DNA of 64,000 nt from Halopseudomonas pelagia (GTDB taxonomy: Bacteria; Pseudomonadota; Gammaproteobacteria; Pseudomonadales; Pseudomonadaceae), in the NCBI RefSeq assembly GCF_009497895.1, contig NZ_CP033116.1, positions 4,278,001 through 4,342,000 on the forward strand, read 5' to 3'. The first letter of the stretch is position 1. Every line of letters starts with the position of its first letter. Position numbers and translations under genes: made by a program. This document shows, piece by piece, positions 33,885-43,994 of the stretch. Under the pieces are notes generated by a model. That model was given only the letters and a program-made list of their open reading frames with translations, had not been told where the DNA came from and searched no databases.

Positions 33885-34269
33885 TCACCCGAAAAACCGA
33901 GGGTCTAACCTGCGCGCCGATGCTTCTGCAGGCGTAAAGAACACATCGGCATGCAGGTCCTCAGACTGCAGCCCGCGTGCCCTAGAGATCAGCATAGCCG
34001 CTTCACCCATTGGTGGCGGCCCGGCGACATCCAGGCCCGGTTTTTGCGAAGGAAACGTACCGTAGAAGACCTTTTCGGCCACCAAGGTGATCGGTGCGAC
34101 ACGCACACCAGTGCGCGCCTTGGCTTCCTCCATGATCTCGGGGTCCAAGAGATCGCGCTCTTCGAACGCGATTCCCTCTCTCTCTCTCGAGCCAGGCCTT
34201 CAGCGCCCAACAGTCAGGGCAAGTCGGTGTCGTGTAGATGATGACTTCGGGGTGAGATGCGCTAGCCAT
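33885..34269 (-). pseudogene. Glutaredoxin-family protein split by a frameshift at a GA repeat
   Basis: From ATG 34269 (strong AGGAGG site) the frame reads MASASHPEVIIYTTPTCPDC, then WALKAWLERE, a glutaredoxin start with a CPDC active site. It runs out of frame after a GA dinucleotide tract (34176-34188). The correct continuation, GIAFEERDLLDPEIMEEA, then TGVRVAPITLVAEKVFYGTF, is open in another frame down to 33885. Adding one GA unit, or losing two, restores a continuous protein of about 128 residues with a C-terminal extension. It sits between the Cu+ ATPase and cueR. It could be a decayed gene, a sequencing slip, or a repeat-switched gene. Confidence 0.8.
34176..34188. repeat. CT/GA dinucleotide microsatellite inside the glutaredoxin-like gene
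   Basis: Thirteen bases of pure alternating CT on the plus strand (GA on the coding strand), located exactly where the reading frame is lost. Tracts of this type slip during replication and can switch genes on and off. Confidence 0.85.
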
Positions 34270-34324
34270 GATGGCCTCCTTCATCTTGTTTGGGTGCCCA
34301 GTCAGACAGTCAATCGGACGTGGA

Positions 34325-36898
34325 TCAGTGACCATCCACCAGACCTGACGTGGGCGATGCGATCACGCCCTCCGACGTCTCGCTGCGGGCCTCGACCGAC
34401 ATGGGGGCGCGGAAGCGCTTGAGCCGGAGTGCGTTGCCGAGCACAAAGACACTGGAGAGCGCCATTGCGGCCGCTGCAAAGATCGGCGAAAGCAAGGTGC
34501 CGTTCAACGGGTAGAGCGCGCCCGCCGCCACCGGGATAAGCACAGCGTTATAGGCGAAGGCCCAGAACAGGTTCTGCTTGATGTTGCGAATCGTGGCCTG
34601 ACTAAGCGCGATCGCATTCGTCACGCCACGCAAGTCGCCCGACATTAGCACCACGTCAGCCGCCTCGATCGCTACATCGGTTCCCGTGCCGATAGCGAGT
34701 CCAACATCCGCTTCGGCGAGTGCCGGCGCGTCGTTGATACCGTCTCCCACAAAGGCCACCTGCGCGCCATTGATGCGGAACCGCTTCAGCGCCGCGACCT
34801 TACCGTCGGGCAAGACCTCGGCCGCGACTTCATCGATGCCGAGCTGCTTGGCAATCGCCGCAGCGGTCGCCGCATTGTCGCCGGTGATCATCGCGACTTT
34901 GAGTCCGAGCGCGTGCAGTGCCTTGATTGCTTCGGGCGTCGTCTCTTTGATCGGATCTGCGACTGCAATCACCCCTGCCAAGCGGCCGTCGATCGCGGCA
35001 TAGAGTGGGCTCTTGCCTTGCTCGCCGAGACGCTGGGCGGTAGACAGGAAGCTCGACACATCAAGACCGAGCTGCGTCATGAATCGATCCGCGCCGACGG
35101 CGACGGTACGACCTGCGACCTTGGCCGACACGCCGAAGCCCGGTGTGGCATCGAAGCTGTCGATGGGTGCCAGGGTGAGGTTTAACTGCTTTGCGGCTGT
35201 GACGATGGATTCGGCAATCGGGTGCTCGGAGCGGGTCTCGACGGCCGCAACAAGAGCGAGCACTTCGTTGTATTCGAAGCCCTCGGCGGGCACGAGATCG
35301 GTCAGCTCGGGGCGTCCTTTGGTCAACGTGCCGGTCTTGTCGAGCGCGATAACGCTCACATCACGCAGCGCCTGCAAAGCTTCGCCCTTGCGAAAGAGTA
35401 CGCCGAGCTCGGCCGCACGGCCTGTGCCGACCATAATCGAGGTCGGGGTGGCCAGCCCCATGGCGCATGGGCAGGCGATAATAAGAACCGCAACTGCATT
35501 AACGAGCGCAAAAGTCAGCGCCGGGGACGGGCCGAAAATTAGCCAGACCAGAAAGGTCAACGTGGCTGCTGCCATCACCGCTGGGACGAACCACATGGTT
35601 ACTTTATCGACCAGCGCCTGGATCGGCAGCTTCGAACCCTGCGCTTGCTCAACAAGGCGAATGATCTGCGCGAGCACTGTATTCGCCCCGACCTTGGTTA
35701 CACGAAAACTGAAAGCACCCGTCTTGTTGATCGTGCCGCCGACGACCCCGGCGCCCATCCCCTTCGACACGGGCACCGGCTCGCCGGTGATCATGCTCTC
35801 GTCAACATAAGAGGCACCTTCGACGACTTCGCCGTCGACCGGAATCTTCTCTCCCGGACGAACGAGCACGATGTCACCGGTCGTCACCTGATCGAGAGCA
35901 ATCTCGACCGTTTCGCCGTTGTGCTGGACGCGCGCGGTCTTGGCCTGAAGTCCGACGAGTCGCTTGATCGCCTGCGAGGTTCGCCCCTTGGCGCGCGCCT
36001 CCAGCATGCGTCCTAGCAGGATCAAGGTAACGATGACCGCGGCAGCTTCGAAATAGACGTTTGCGGTGCCCTGTGGCAGTACCTCAGGGACGAAGGTTGC
36101 GACGATCGAATAGCCATAAGCCGCCGCAGTGCCGACCGCGACAAGCGAGTTCATGTCGGGGGCACCGCGCAGCAACGCCGGCACTCCCTTGCGGAAGAAA
36201 CGCAGACCCGGACCGAACATGACCAGTGTGGCGAGCGCGAACTGCACATACCAGTTGATCTGCTGCCCCAGGACCCCCATCACCCAATGATGCATGGCGG
36301 GAATAAGGTGCGAGCCCATCTCGAGGATGAAGACGGGCAAGGTGAGAATGGCTGCAGTGAGGAAAGAGCGTCGCAGTGCCCGTGCCTCGCTCTCACGGCG
36401 CTCGGTGTCCTGATCGCCAGCATTGGCCGTTTCGGCGGACAAGCGACGGGACTTGTACCCCGCTTGTTGGACTGCAGCTTCAAGGTCGACCGTGGAGACG
36501 ACCCCTACAAAATAGCGCACACGCGCGCGCTCGGTCGCTAAGTTGACAGTGGCTTCGAGTACGCCCGGGATTTTTGCGAGCGCCTTCTCTACCCGGCCCA
36601 CACACGACGCGCAGGTCATGTCCTCGATTGCCAGCTCGGTGGTCTCTTCGCGAACGGTGTAGCCGGCGCTCTCGATGGCGCGGACAGCCGCCTGCGGATC
36701 GGCCAAGCCGGTGAAAGTGATGTCAGCGCGCTCGGTAGCGAGATTGACCGAGGCCGTCTGCACGCCGGGGACCGCTTTCAGCGCGCGCTCGACACGGCCG
36801 ACACAAGATGCACAGGTCATGCCTTCGACCGGCAGGCTGAAACGAGCGTCTGCTGACACTGCTGGATTGGCGTGATGTTGCCGGGAAACGGAGGCCAT
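34325..36898 (-). CDS. copA: Cu+-exporting P1B-1 ATPase CopA with two HMA domains
   Basis: This 857-residue ATPase starts at 36898 ([13 protein letters not shown]) behind AAGGAG. It has two N-terminal HMA domains with CxxC sites at C29/C32 and C96/C99 (both MTCASC), eight transmembrane helices, the channel motif C476-P-C478, [11 protein letters not shown], and the P1B-1 helix signatures FAFAY-N and [11 protein letters not shown]. It receives Cu+ from CopZ and exports it. It is driven by a CueR-type promoter at 36931-36961, and followed by the broken glutaredoxin gene, cueR and copZ. It differs in architecture from the YHS-type ATPase at 23240. Confidence 0.95.
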   Translation of the reverse strand: MASVSRQHHANPAVSADARFSLPVEGMTCASCVGRVERALKAVPGVQTASVNLATERADITFTGLADPQAAVRAIESAGYTVREETTELAIEDMTCASCVGRVEKALAKIPGVLEATVNLATERARVRYFVGVVSTVDLEAAVQQAGYKSRRLSAETANAGDQDTERRESEARALRRSFLTAAILTLPVFILEMGSHLIPAMHHWVMGVLGQQINWYVQFALATLVMFGPGLRFFRKGVPALLRGAPDMNSLVAVGTAAAYGYSIVATFVPEVLPQGTANVYFEAAAVIVTLILLGRMLEARAKGRTSQAIKRLVGLQAKTARVQHNGETVEIALDQVTTGDIVLVRPGEKIPVDGEVVEGASYVDESMITGEPVPVSKGMGAGVVGGTINKTGAFSFRVTKVGANTVLAQIIRLVEQAQGSKLPIQALVDKVTMWFVPAVMAAATLTFLVWLIFGPSPALTFALVNAVAVLIIACPCAMGLATPTSIMVGTGRAAELGVLFRKGEALQALRDVSVIALDKTGTLTKGRPELTDLVPAEGFEYNEVLALVAAVETRSEHPIAESIVTAAKQLNLTLAPIDSFDATPGFGVSAKVAGRTVAVGADRFMTQLGLDVSSFLSTAQRLGEQGKSPLYAAIDGRLAGVIAVADPIKETTPEAIKALHALGLKVAMITGDNAATAAAIAKQLGIDEVAAEVLPDGKVAALKRFRINGAQVAFVGDGINDAPALAEADVGLAIGTGTDVAIEAADVVLMSGDLRGVTNAIALSQATIRNIKQNLFWAFAYNAVLIPVAAGALYPLNGTLLSPIFAAAAMALSSVFVLGNALRLKRFRAPMSVEARSETSEGVIASPTSGLVDGH

Positions 36899-36930
36899 TT
36901 CATTACTCCTTAAATATTGGTGGTGAAAGA

Positions 36931-36961
36931 AGCCTAAAGGTTCCCAACATTGGAAGGTCAA
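36931..36961 (-). promoter_or_regulatory. CueR-type promoter of the copA ATPase operon
   Basis: On the minus strand: TTGACC (-35, 36961-36956), 19-bp spacer, TAGGCT (-10, 36936-36931). The operator ACCTTCC-N7-GGAACCT (36938-36958) is a near-perfect CueR box with six of seven paired positions. Confidence 0.85.
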
Positions 36962-36990
36962 GGCCTATGTGTGATTTATTTCGCGAGGCG

Positions 36991-38457
36991 TCATTTCAGG
37001 CCGTCGGCGCCACGGCAGTCCTGATTCGACTGCTCGCAGACCTCCCAACCGCCGCCCAACGCCTTGTAGATGCTAACAACGGCAAGCCACTGGGAAGTCC
37101 GAGCGGCTGTCAGCGCACGCCGGCTTGCTAAGTCGGACCGTTCGGCTTCGAGCACATCCAGGTAGATACCTTCACCGGCTGAGAACTGCAGGCGAGCAAG
37201 ACGAGCCGTCTCGCGGTTTGCCTCTGACTCCTGCATACGCAGCGCAAGCGTGCTACCCGCAGCGCCATAGGCCTTGAAGGCGTCGTCAGCTTCCTGCAAT
37301 GCGCGCAACACGGTTCGGTCGTAGAGGATCAACGCCTCTTTGGTACGTGCCTCGCTAGCGGCGATCCGTGCACGCACGCGACCGGTATCGAGAAAAGACC
37401 AACGAATGACCGGAGCGATGAAGCCCGACTGGCCACCTGCCCAACTCAACGCACTGAGACTACCCGCTACGAATCCGATTGATCCTTGTACCTGGACGTC
37501 AGGGTAAAGCCCGGCCGTCTCAACACCGATACGAGCGGTCGCCGCAGCAAGAGACCGTTCGGCCGCTACAATATCGGCACGCCGAGAAATGAGTGACAAT
37601 GGATCGCCCACGACGATCGTCCGGACTTCAAGCGCTTCACGCACAGGCGTGTTTGGGGGCAATCTGAGCGTCTGGGGCGTTTCACCAACTAGGATAGCCA
37701 GAGCATTGGCGGCGACCGCTCGCCGGCGTTGCAGTTCGGGCGCAGCCGCCTCCACATTACGCAACAATGCCTCTGCAAGGAGCCGGTCAAATTCGCTCGC
37801 TGAACCGGCGCTAACCAGGCGTTCCACCAGGGCAAGGCTTTCGCGCTGGCTTTGGGTGATTCCAGCGACGACGGCGATTTCGGCTTCAATTCCGCGCAGC
37901 TCAAACCAGGTCGCGGCCACCTCAGAAGCGACGGCCGCCTGCACACTGCGCATCAACGCTTCGCGCGAGCCCACTTGAGCTTGAGCCGCTTCAACAGATC
38001 GCCTCACGCGGCCAAAAAGGTCAATTTCCCAGGAGGCGTCTATTGTGCCGCGATAGTTTTCACTACCGCGCGACTGGTCAGGCGGCGTCTCGACTTTACT
38101 CCTGCGGCGGTCTTCGTAGCTAAGCGTGGCACCGCCGCCGGGCAGAAACCCTTGACGGTTCTCACTTAGAAGGGCTTTCGCTTCGTCGAGCCGCGCGGCG
38201 GCGATTCCGATATCATGATTTACTGCCAGCGCGCGCCTAATCAACGTGACTAGCGCTGGATCGTCGAAGGCTCGCCACCAGGCTACATCGACGGCCCCAG
38301 CAGCAAGCCCTGCCGGCGTTTCGCCAAAGCTTGTAGGAAACTGCGATGAAGGTAGCGAAGGTAGCGCGGGCGACGAGTAGTTTGGACCCGCCGCACATCC
38401 GGCCAAAAAGAGAAACCCACTCACCAGGAACAACAATTTTGCACTTGGACGCCTCAT
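36991..38457 (-). CDS. NodT-family outer-membrane efflux lipoprotein
   Basis: This 488-residue outer-membrane channel has a lipoprotein signal (LLFLVSGFLFLAGCAAGPNY). NodT/OprM landmarks are WWRAFDDPALVTLIRRALAVNHD, ASWEIDLFGRVRRSVEAAQA, VGDPLSLISRRADIVAAERSLAAATARIGVE and a C-terminal YKALGGGWE. It is the third gene of an adaptor-permease-channel operon, its start overlapping the permease stop (ATGA). It completes the tripartite pump across the outer membrane. Confidence 0.92.
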   Translation of the reverse strand: MRRPSAKLLFLVSGFLFLAGCAAGPNYSSPALPSLPSSQFPTSFGETPAGLAAGAVDVAWWRAFDDPALVTLIRRALAVNHDIGIAAARLDEAKALLSENRQGFLPGGGATLSYEDRRRSKVETPPDQSRGSENYRGTIDASWEIDLFGRVRRSVEAAQAQVGSREALMRSVQAAVASEVAATWFELRGIEAEIAVVAGITQSQRESLALVERLVSAGSASEFDRLLAEALLRNVEAAAPELQRRRAVAANALAILVGETPQTLRLPPNTPVREALEVRTIVVGDPLSLISRRADIVAAERSLAAATARIGVETAGLYPDVQVQGSIGFVAGSLSALSWAGGQSGFIAPVIRWSFLDTGRVRARIAASEARTKEALILYDRTVLRALQEADDAFKAYGAAGSTLALRMQESEANRETARLARLQFSAGEGIYLDVLEAERSDLASRRALTAARTSQWLAVVSIYKALGGGWEVCEQSNQDCRGADGLK

Positions 38458-41400
38458 GATTTGCTCTCCCGCACGTGCAGCGTTGAACGTGAACGGCGCC
38501 GCTCAATGCGGGCCGACAAGCCTTGCATAACTACATAAAATACCGGCGTCAGGAACAGTCCGAAGAGCGTCACCCCGAGCATGCCTGCAAAAACCGCGAC
38601 CCCCATAGCGTGACGCATTTCCGCCCCAGCGCCGCTGGCCAATATCAACGGTACAACGCCAGCAATAAACGCCAATGAGGTCATCACGATAGGCCGCAAC
38701 CGCAATCGACAGGCCTCGACGACCGCATCAAGCGCACTTGATCCTGCAACTTCGAGGCTGCGTGCGAACTCGACGATCAAAATCGCGTTCTTGGCCGCCA
38801 AACCGACGAGTACGAGAAGCCCGATCTGGACAAAGACGTTGTTGTCACCACCTGCCAGCCAGACGCCAGTAATTGCGCTCAGCAGACACATTGGCACGAT
38901 CAGCAGGACCGCCAAGGGCAGCAGCCAGCTGTTGTATTGCGCGGCGAGGATGAGATAGGCAAGTAGTACGCACAACGGGAAAATGTATAGCGCCAAATCG
39001 CCGGCCAGCTTTTGCTGATAGGTGAGGTCAGTCCATTCGAAGCTCATGCCTTCGGGTAAAACCTCCTTGGCCAGTCGTTCCATGACCGCAACCGCCTGGC
39101 CGGAGCTGACGCCTGCCATCGGGCCGCCCGAGATGTCGGCTGTAGGGTAGCCGTTGTAATGCATTACCCGGTCTGGGCCGGCACTTGGCGTCACGGAGAC
39201 AAACGAGGACAACGGCACCATATTTCCGGCCGCGTTGCGCACTTGTAAACGGCCAATGGATTCAGCTTGCATGCGGTGGTCTGCATCGGCTTGGGCCGTC
39301 ACCTTATAGGTGCGACCGAAGCGGTTAAAGTCGTTGATATAAAGAGAGCCGAGATAGACTTGCAGCGCTTCGAATACATCCGCCAAATGAACCCCCTGGC
39401 TTTTAACCTGGGTGCGATCGATGGTCACGTCGAGCTGCGGTGCATTGATGTCCAGGCTGGTCATAAGCCCGGCCACCTCGCCCGACTCGGTAGCCTTTGT
39501 CATCAGGACCTGGGTCTGCTGCATCAGGGCGGCGAGCCCGGCACCACTGCGATCCTCAACTTGCATCTTGAATCCGCCCGTCGCGCCTAGGCCAGGAACT
39601 GGTGGTGGCGGGAACACGCCGAGGAAGCCGTCGGGGATGCTGGCGAATTGGGCTTGCAGCCGCCCTGCAATTGCGGTGGCGGTTAGATCGGGTGTCGTGC
39701 GATCTTTGAATGGGTCGAGCATGATGAACATGACCGCAGCATTTGGCACGTTGACGAACCCATTGATAGAAAGGCCAGGGAACGCAACGACGCTTTCGAC
39801 GCCTGGTTCGGTCAACGCGATATTCGACATCTGTTTGACGACGGCATCGGTGCGATCCAGTGACGAGGCGTTTGGTAGCTGGGCGATTGCGACAAGATAA
39901 TATTTGTCTTGCATCGGCACGAAGCCCGGTGGGACGACCTTGAATCCGAAGAAGGTCAGCGCGAGCAGCCCGCCGTAAATCAAAAGTGCGACTCCGCTTA
40001 CTCCCACTATTTTGCGCACCGTGCTGCCATATGCATCCGGTGCACGCTGGAATGGTTGGCCAAGCGTCCGAAACAACCGATCAGCGCGGCCACGCAAACT
40101 GCGCGGATCGTGCAAGATTGCCGCCTGGCGCGGACGCAACAATAGCCCAGCGAGCGCTGGGCTGAGCGTGAGCGAGTTGACTGCCGACAAGATGGTCGAA
40201 ATCGCGATCGTGAGTGCAAACTGTTGATAGAACTGACCCTGCAGACCGCTTAGAAAGGCGGTCGGAATGAAGACGGCGGCGAGTACCGAGGTCATCGCGA
40301 TGATCGGACCGGTGACTTCGTCCATGGCAAGCCGCGCGGCCTGCATGGGTTCCTCGCCGTTTTCGATGTGACGCTCGACATTCTCGACTACCACGATCGC
40401 GTCATCGACGACGATCCCGATCGAAAGTACCAGTCCAAACAACGACAAGGTATTGAGTGAGAAGCCCATCAGATGCATCACGGCAAAAGTACCGATCAGA
40501 GACACCGGCACGGCCATGAGTGGAATCAGCGAAGCCCGCCAGTTGCGCAGGAAAAGCATTACCACGATAACGACGAGAAGGATCGCTTCCAACAAAGTGG
40601 TTGCCACCGACTCTAGCGAGGCGCGTACGAAAACCGTTGGGTCATAGGCGATGCGCGAGCTGAGTCCTTCTGGGAATTTGCCTTCAAGCCGTTGCATGGT
40701 TGCCCGCACCGCCTCCGAAACGTCGAGTGCGTTGGCGCCCGGACTCTGAATAATCTGCAATGCGACGGCCGGCTCGCCGTCAAGCAGGCTTCGCAATGCG
40801 TAGGCATCGGCCCCCATTTCGACGCGGGCGACATCACGCAAGCGCGTTACTTGGCCGCCGTCGCCTGTGTGAATGATGATGTCGCCGAATTGTACCTCGT
40901 CAGTCAACCGCCCGAGCGTGTTCACCGCCACCTGGAATGCGGCGTTGGAATCGGGTGTCTGACCAACGGAACCCGCCGCTACCTGCACGTTCTGCTCGCG
41001 CACAGCGGCAATAACCTCGCCAGCGGTCAGCCCTCGTGCGGCGATAAGGTCTGGATCAAGCCAAAGCCGCATGCTGTATTCGCCAGCGCCCCAAACCAGG
41101 ACGTCGCTAACGCCCGGAATGCGGGAAAGATCGTCGCGCACCTGTAGGTAGGCGTAGTTGGAAATATAGAGAGGATCGTATCGTTTATCGGGCGACAGCA
41201 GATGAACGACCATCAAGATGTCCGGTGAGGTTTTCTGCGTTATAACGCCTTGACGCCGCACCTCTTCAGGCAAACGCGGCAAGGCGCTAGAGACCCGGTT
41301 TTGCACCTGGACCTGAGCCATGTCCGCATCCGTCCCCTGCACGAATGTGACGGTTAGAATCATTCGGCCATCGGTTGCCGATTGCGACGACATGTACTGC

Positions 41401-41630
41401 ATACCCTCGACCCCGGTGATCGCCTGCTCAAGTGGCGCTGCTACCGTTTCAGCAATCACCTTCGGATTGGCGCCGGGGTAGGAGGCTGTCACCTGCACGG
41501 TTGGCGGCGTCACCGCCGGATACTCACTGAGTGGCAATTGAAAGAAGGCAGCTATTCCGGCGATCATCATCAGAACAGAGAGGACGATGGCAACGATCGG
41601 ACGATCGATGCAGAAACGTGGAAACGTCAT
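38454..41630 (-). CDS. RND multidrug efflux permease (HAE1 family)
   Basis: This 1058-residue inner-membrane RND transporter is full length, beginning MTFPRFCIDRPIVAIVLSVLMMIAG. It has 12 helices, the TM4 proton-relay signature GIVVDDAIVVVENVERHIE and the porter-domain sequence of MexF/OqxB-type pumps (SIGLKVV-like linker regions, GSLYINDFNRFGRTYKVTAQAD). This family moves organic drugs, not metals. However, the operon starts at a MerR/CueR-type promoter (42856-42886). It is coupled by 4-bp overlaps to the adaptor and the NodT channel. Confidence 0.92.
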   Translation of the reverse strand: MTFPRFCIDRPIVAIVLSVLMMIAGIAAFFQLPLSEYPAVTPPTVQVTASYPGANPKVIAETVAAPLEQAITGVEGMQYMSSQSATDGRMILTVTFVQGTDADMAQVQVQNRVSSALPRLPEEVRRQGVITQKTSPDILMVVHLLSPDKRYDPLYISNYAYLQVRDDLSRIPGVSDVLVWGAGEYSMRLWLDPDLIAARGLTAGEVIAAVREQNVQVAAGSVGQTPDSNAAFQVAVNTLGRLTDEVQFGDIIIHTGDGGQVTRLRDVARVEMGADAYALRSLLDGEPAVALQIIQSPGANALDVSEAVRATMQRLEGKFPEGLSSRIAYDPTVFVRASLESVATTLLEAILLVVIVVMLFLRNWRASLIPLMAVPVSLIGTFAVMHLMGFSLNTLSLFGLVLSIGIVVDDAIVVVENVERHIENGEEPMQAARLAMDEVTGPIIAMTSVLAAVFIPTAFLSGLQGQFYQQFALTIAISTILSAVNSLTLSPALAGLLLRPRQAAILHDPRSLRGRADRLFRTLGQPFQRAPDAYGSTVRKIVGVSGVALLIYGGLLALTFFGFKVVPPGFVPMQDKYYLVAIAQLPNASSLDRTDAVVKQMSNIALTEPGVESVVAFPGLSINGFVNVPNAAVMFIMLDPFKDRTTPDLTATAIAGRLQAQFASIPDGFLGVFPPPPVPGLGATGGFKMQVEDRSGAGLAALMQQTQVLMTKATESGEVAGLMTSLDINAPQLDVTIDRTQVKSQGVHLADVFEALQVYLGSLYINDFNRFGRTYKVTAQADADHRMQAESIGRLQVRNAAGNMVPLSSFVSVTPSAGPDRVMHYNGYPTADISGGPMAGVSSGQAVAVMERLAKEVLPEGMSFEWTDLTYQQKLAGDLALYIFPLCVLLAYLILAAQYNSWLLPLAVLLIVPMCLLSAITGVWLAGGDNNVFVQIGLLVLVGLAAKNAILIVEFARSLEVAGSSALDAVVEACRLRLRPIVMTSLAFIAGVVPLILASGAGAEMRHAMGVAVFAGMLGVTLFGLFLTPVFYVVMQGLSARIERRRSRSTLHVRESKS

Positions 41631-42796
41631 TGCCCGGCCCCCGAAGTTTGCAGCGCCGCAATTGGGCTACCCTCAATCGCTGTTGATTGCGGCGTCACCT
41701 GCATCCCCGGCCCCACCATCCCCTTGACGACGATGCGTTCGCCCGGCTGCAGACCGTGCTCGATTACGCGCAAGCCGTCGACCATCGCGCCAAGTACTAC
41801 GGGTCGGTACTCCGTCTTATTATCACTGCCAACGACAAGAACATAGCGACTGCCCTGATCGGTTCGTATCGATTGATCGGAAACCAGAACCGCGGCTTGC
41901 TGTGTACCGGTCTCGAGTTTGATCTTGGCAAAAAGACCGGGTGTCAATTGTCCGTCCGGGTTGTCGACAACAGCGCGGATACGTATCGTGCCTGTCCCAC
42001 GATCAGTGGAGTTGGAAACGAAGTCGATCCGGCCTGGGCGCGAATACGTCTCGTCGGTGAGTAGTGCCACCATGACTTTTTCCGATGCTGTTCTTTGCGA
42101 GTCGCCAATTTCCCGGTTGGCGGCGACAGATCGCAAATACGTGCGTTCGTCGATATCAAAGTTGACATGGAGCGGGTCGATCGAGACGATTGTCGTCAGT
42201 GGTGTCACGCCGCTCGTGACGTAGTTGCCCGCGGTGACGAGCGCTTGACCGACACGCCCACTAATAGGCGCCGTGACATGCGAGAAACTCAGATCAAGTT
42301 GGGCGGCGGCTAACGCTGCCTTTGCGGCGTCGACCTGGGCTTTGCTTACCTCTAACGCGGCTGTTGCGGTATCCAGGCGATCACGAGCGACAACCTTCTG
42401 GGTGAATAGCTGCTCGGCTCGTGCATGGTCCGTCAACGCAAGCTTCAATGCTGCTTCAGCTTCCCGCAACCGCGCTGCGGCGGCGTTCACTGCGGCTTGA
42501 AACACCCGGGGATCAATGCGAAAAAGCGTGGTGCCCTTCTTAACGAAGCGTCCCTCGGGCACGCTAACGTCTTGTAGATAACCAGCGACACGCGGACGTA
42601 ACTCAACCCGCTCAATTGCGGCCAGCGAACCGGTGAACTCAGCAAAGGGCGTCACCGGGCGAACAATCACCTCGGCCACCGGAACGCCAGGTGGCTGTGA
42701 GGAATCGGCAGAGGGAACCGCCTCCTCACATCCGGCGATAACGAGCGCGGCGCCTATCGCCGCAGTGATCAAGATTACGCGTTTGATATTCATCAT
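41627..42796 (-). CDS. RND efflux periplasmic adaptor (AcrA/MexE family lipoprotein)
   Basis: This 389-residue membrane-fusion lipoprotein has the signal MNIKRVILITAAIGAALVIAGC. Typical segments are VRPVTPFAEFTGSLAAIERVELRPRVAGYLQDV, ARLREAEAALKLALTDHARAEQLF (coiled coil) and VTAPISGRVGQALVTAGNYV. Two adjacent ATG codons (42796, 42793) are possible starts. It is the first gene of the adaptor-permease-channel operon and overlaps the permease by 4 bp. Regulation is likely through the TTGACC-19 bp promoter 60 bp upstream. Confidence 0.92.
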   Translation of the reverse strand: MMNIKRVILITAAIGAALVIAGCEEAVPSADSSQPPGVPVAEVIVRPVTPFAEFTGSLAAIERVELRPRVAGYLQDVSVPEGRFVKKGTTLFRIDPRVFQAAVNAAAARLREAEAALKLALTDHARAEQLFTQKVVARDRLDTATAALEVSKAQVDAAKAALAAAQLDLSFSHVTAPISGRVGQALVTAGNYVTSGVTPLTTIVSIDPLHVNFDIDERTYLRSVAANREIGDSQRTASEKVMVALLTDETYSRPGRIDFVSNSTDRGTGTIRIRAVVDNPDGQLTPGLFAKIKLETGTQQAAVLVSDQSIRTDQGSRYVLVVGSDNKTEYRPVVLGAMVDGLRVIEHGLQPGERIVVKGMVGPGMQVTPQSTAIEGSPIAALQTSGAGQ

Positions 42797-42855
42797 TTTG
42801 CCTTTCGCGTCCAGAGTCGACTTAATTTTGCTGAGCCGAAGCAGCTCTCATGGCA

Positions 42856-42886
42856 ACTATTCGACTTGCCACGCTTGGAAGGTCAA
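42856..42886 (-). promoter_or_regulatory. MerR/CueR-type promoter of the RND operon
   Basis: On the minus strand: TTGACC (-35, 42886-42881), 19-bp spacer, AATAGT (-10, 42861-42856). The spacer begins TTCCAAG exactly as a CueR operator would and contains an imperfect dyad (ACCTTCCAAG/CGTGGCAAGT, 7 of 10 pairs). Confidence 0.65.
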
Positions 42887-43143
42887 GCTGATTTTCGCAA
42901 TTCGCAAGTTCGAGTGAGAACTAAAACTCCGGGGCATTCCAGTAGGCCGAAAGCCGCCTATGCTGACGGGCATAAAACGGCCAAAACTGACTGTTACACA
43001 GTGGCTTAAAAGACCTTCTTTGAGGCCAGGTGCTTTGGAAGTAGAGGCGATTCAGGCGTGCGCTACGACGAGGAGTCTCCCCCTAGATAAAAATTGCCAG
43101 ACTTAAATTTTTACAGCGAGGGTGAAGTTATGGACACACCTGA
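42887..43143. other. Gene-free stretch before IS66
   Basis: About 260 bp between the RND promoter and the left end of IS66. I see no coding signal, no repeat and no terminator with a T-run. It probably holds remnants of earlier insertions. Confidence 0.4.
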
Positions 43144-43225
43144 GTAACCGTCCGGTAATCACATCTTGAGGCTGACAACGGTACGGTCAGGATAGTGTCC
43201 ACTTATTCTTTAGTGGACACTTGTC

Positions 43226-43588
43226 ATGAACACATCAAGCGTAGTCAAGCCCGCACCGAAGCGTCGCCGCTTCACGTCAGACTTCAAAGCCTCTATCGTT
43301 GCTGCTTGCCTGGAACCCGGGGTCTCCGTATCGCGCATTGCACTGGATAACCGTCTGAACGCCAACATGGTCCGCCGTTGGATCAGAGAGTCACAGCGCA
43401 GCGATACTCGTTATTCAACACCTTCATTTGTGCCGGTAAAGCTACCAGCACCTGCCTTGTCATCCGAGACCCGCCCGCATAGTGCTATCCGTATCGAAAT
43501 ACCCCACACTGGCGGCGCCGTTGTCGTTGAGTGGCCTACTGAGCAGGCACACCAATGCGCAGCCTTACTGCGTGATCTGCTGCGATGA
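43226..43588 (+). CDS. tnpA: IS66 accessory protein TnpA
   Basis: This 120-residue helix-turn-helix protein is the first gene of IS66 elements. It has a basic N-terminus and a transposase-8-like domain (RRRFTSDFKASIVAACLEPGV, SVSRIALDNRLNANMVRRWIRE). It overlaps tnpB by 4 bp. Needed with TnpB and TnpC for full IS66 transposition. Confidence 0.9.
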   Translation: MNTSSVVKPAPKRRRFTSDFKASIVAACLEPGVSVSRIALDNRLNANMVRRWIRESQRSDTRYSTPSFVPVKLPAPALSSETRPHSAIRIEIPHTGGAVVVEWPTEQAHQCAALLRDLLR

Positions 43589-43920
43589 TCCGTATCGACG
43601 AAATCTGGTTGGCAACCGAGCCGCTGGATATGCGTGCCGGCCCGGATAAAGCCCTAGCACGCGTTATTGCTGTCTTCGGGGCGGCCAGACCGCACTGTGC
43701 TTATCTGTTTGCCAACAACCGCGGTAATCGGATGAAGGTCCTGGTGCATGATGGTCTGGGTATCTGGTTGTGTGCCCGACGTCTGAACCGGGGCAAGTTT
43801 CACTGGGCCGACACCTGGCGCGGTGACCGGGTAAACCTGACCAATGAACAGCTCATGGCACTGGCTCAAGGACTGCCTTGGCAGCGTATCGGTGACGCCG
43901 GCATCATCTCGGTACTTTAA
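43585..43920 (+). CDS. tnpB: IS66 accessory protein TnpB (Orf2)
   Basis: This 111-residue protein carries the IS66 Orf2 signature: LATEPLDMRAGPDKALARV, HCAYLFANNRGNRMKVLVHDG and WLCARRLNRGKFHW. It overlaps tnpA by 4 bp. Exact biochemical role is unknown, but it is conserved in all three-gene IS66 elements. Confidence 0.92.
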   Translation: MIRIDEIWLATEPLDMRAGPDKALARVIAVFGAARPHCAYLFANNRGNRMKVLVHDGLGIWLCARRLNRGKFHWADTWRGDRVNLTNEQLMALAQGLPWQRIGDAGIISVL

Positions 43921-43994
43921 GCATAGCCTGCTGCCAAGCGCCATAACCCGAAGGGTGTATGCACAGCCAGCTGCGGGTTGGGCATACTACCTCC

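Noticed and set aside
35013..35810. A 265-codon plus-strand open frame
   Set aside because: It is antisense to the CopA ATPase core and reads as low-complexity Ser/Thr/Ala with no motif. High-GC genes often produce such shadow frames.
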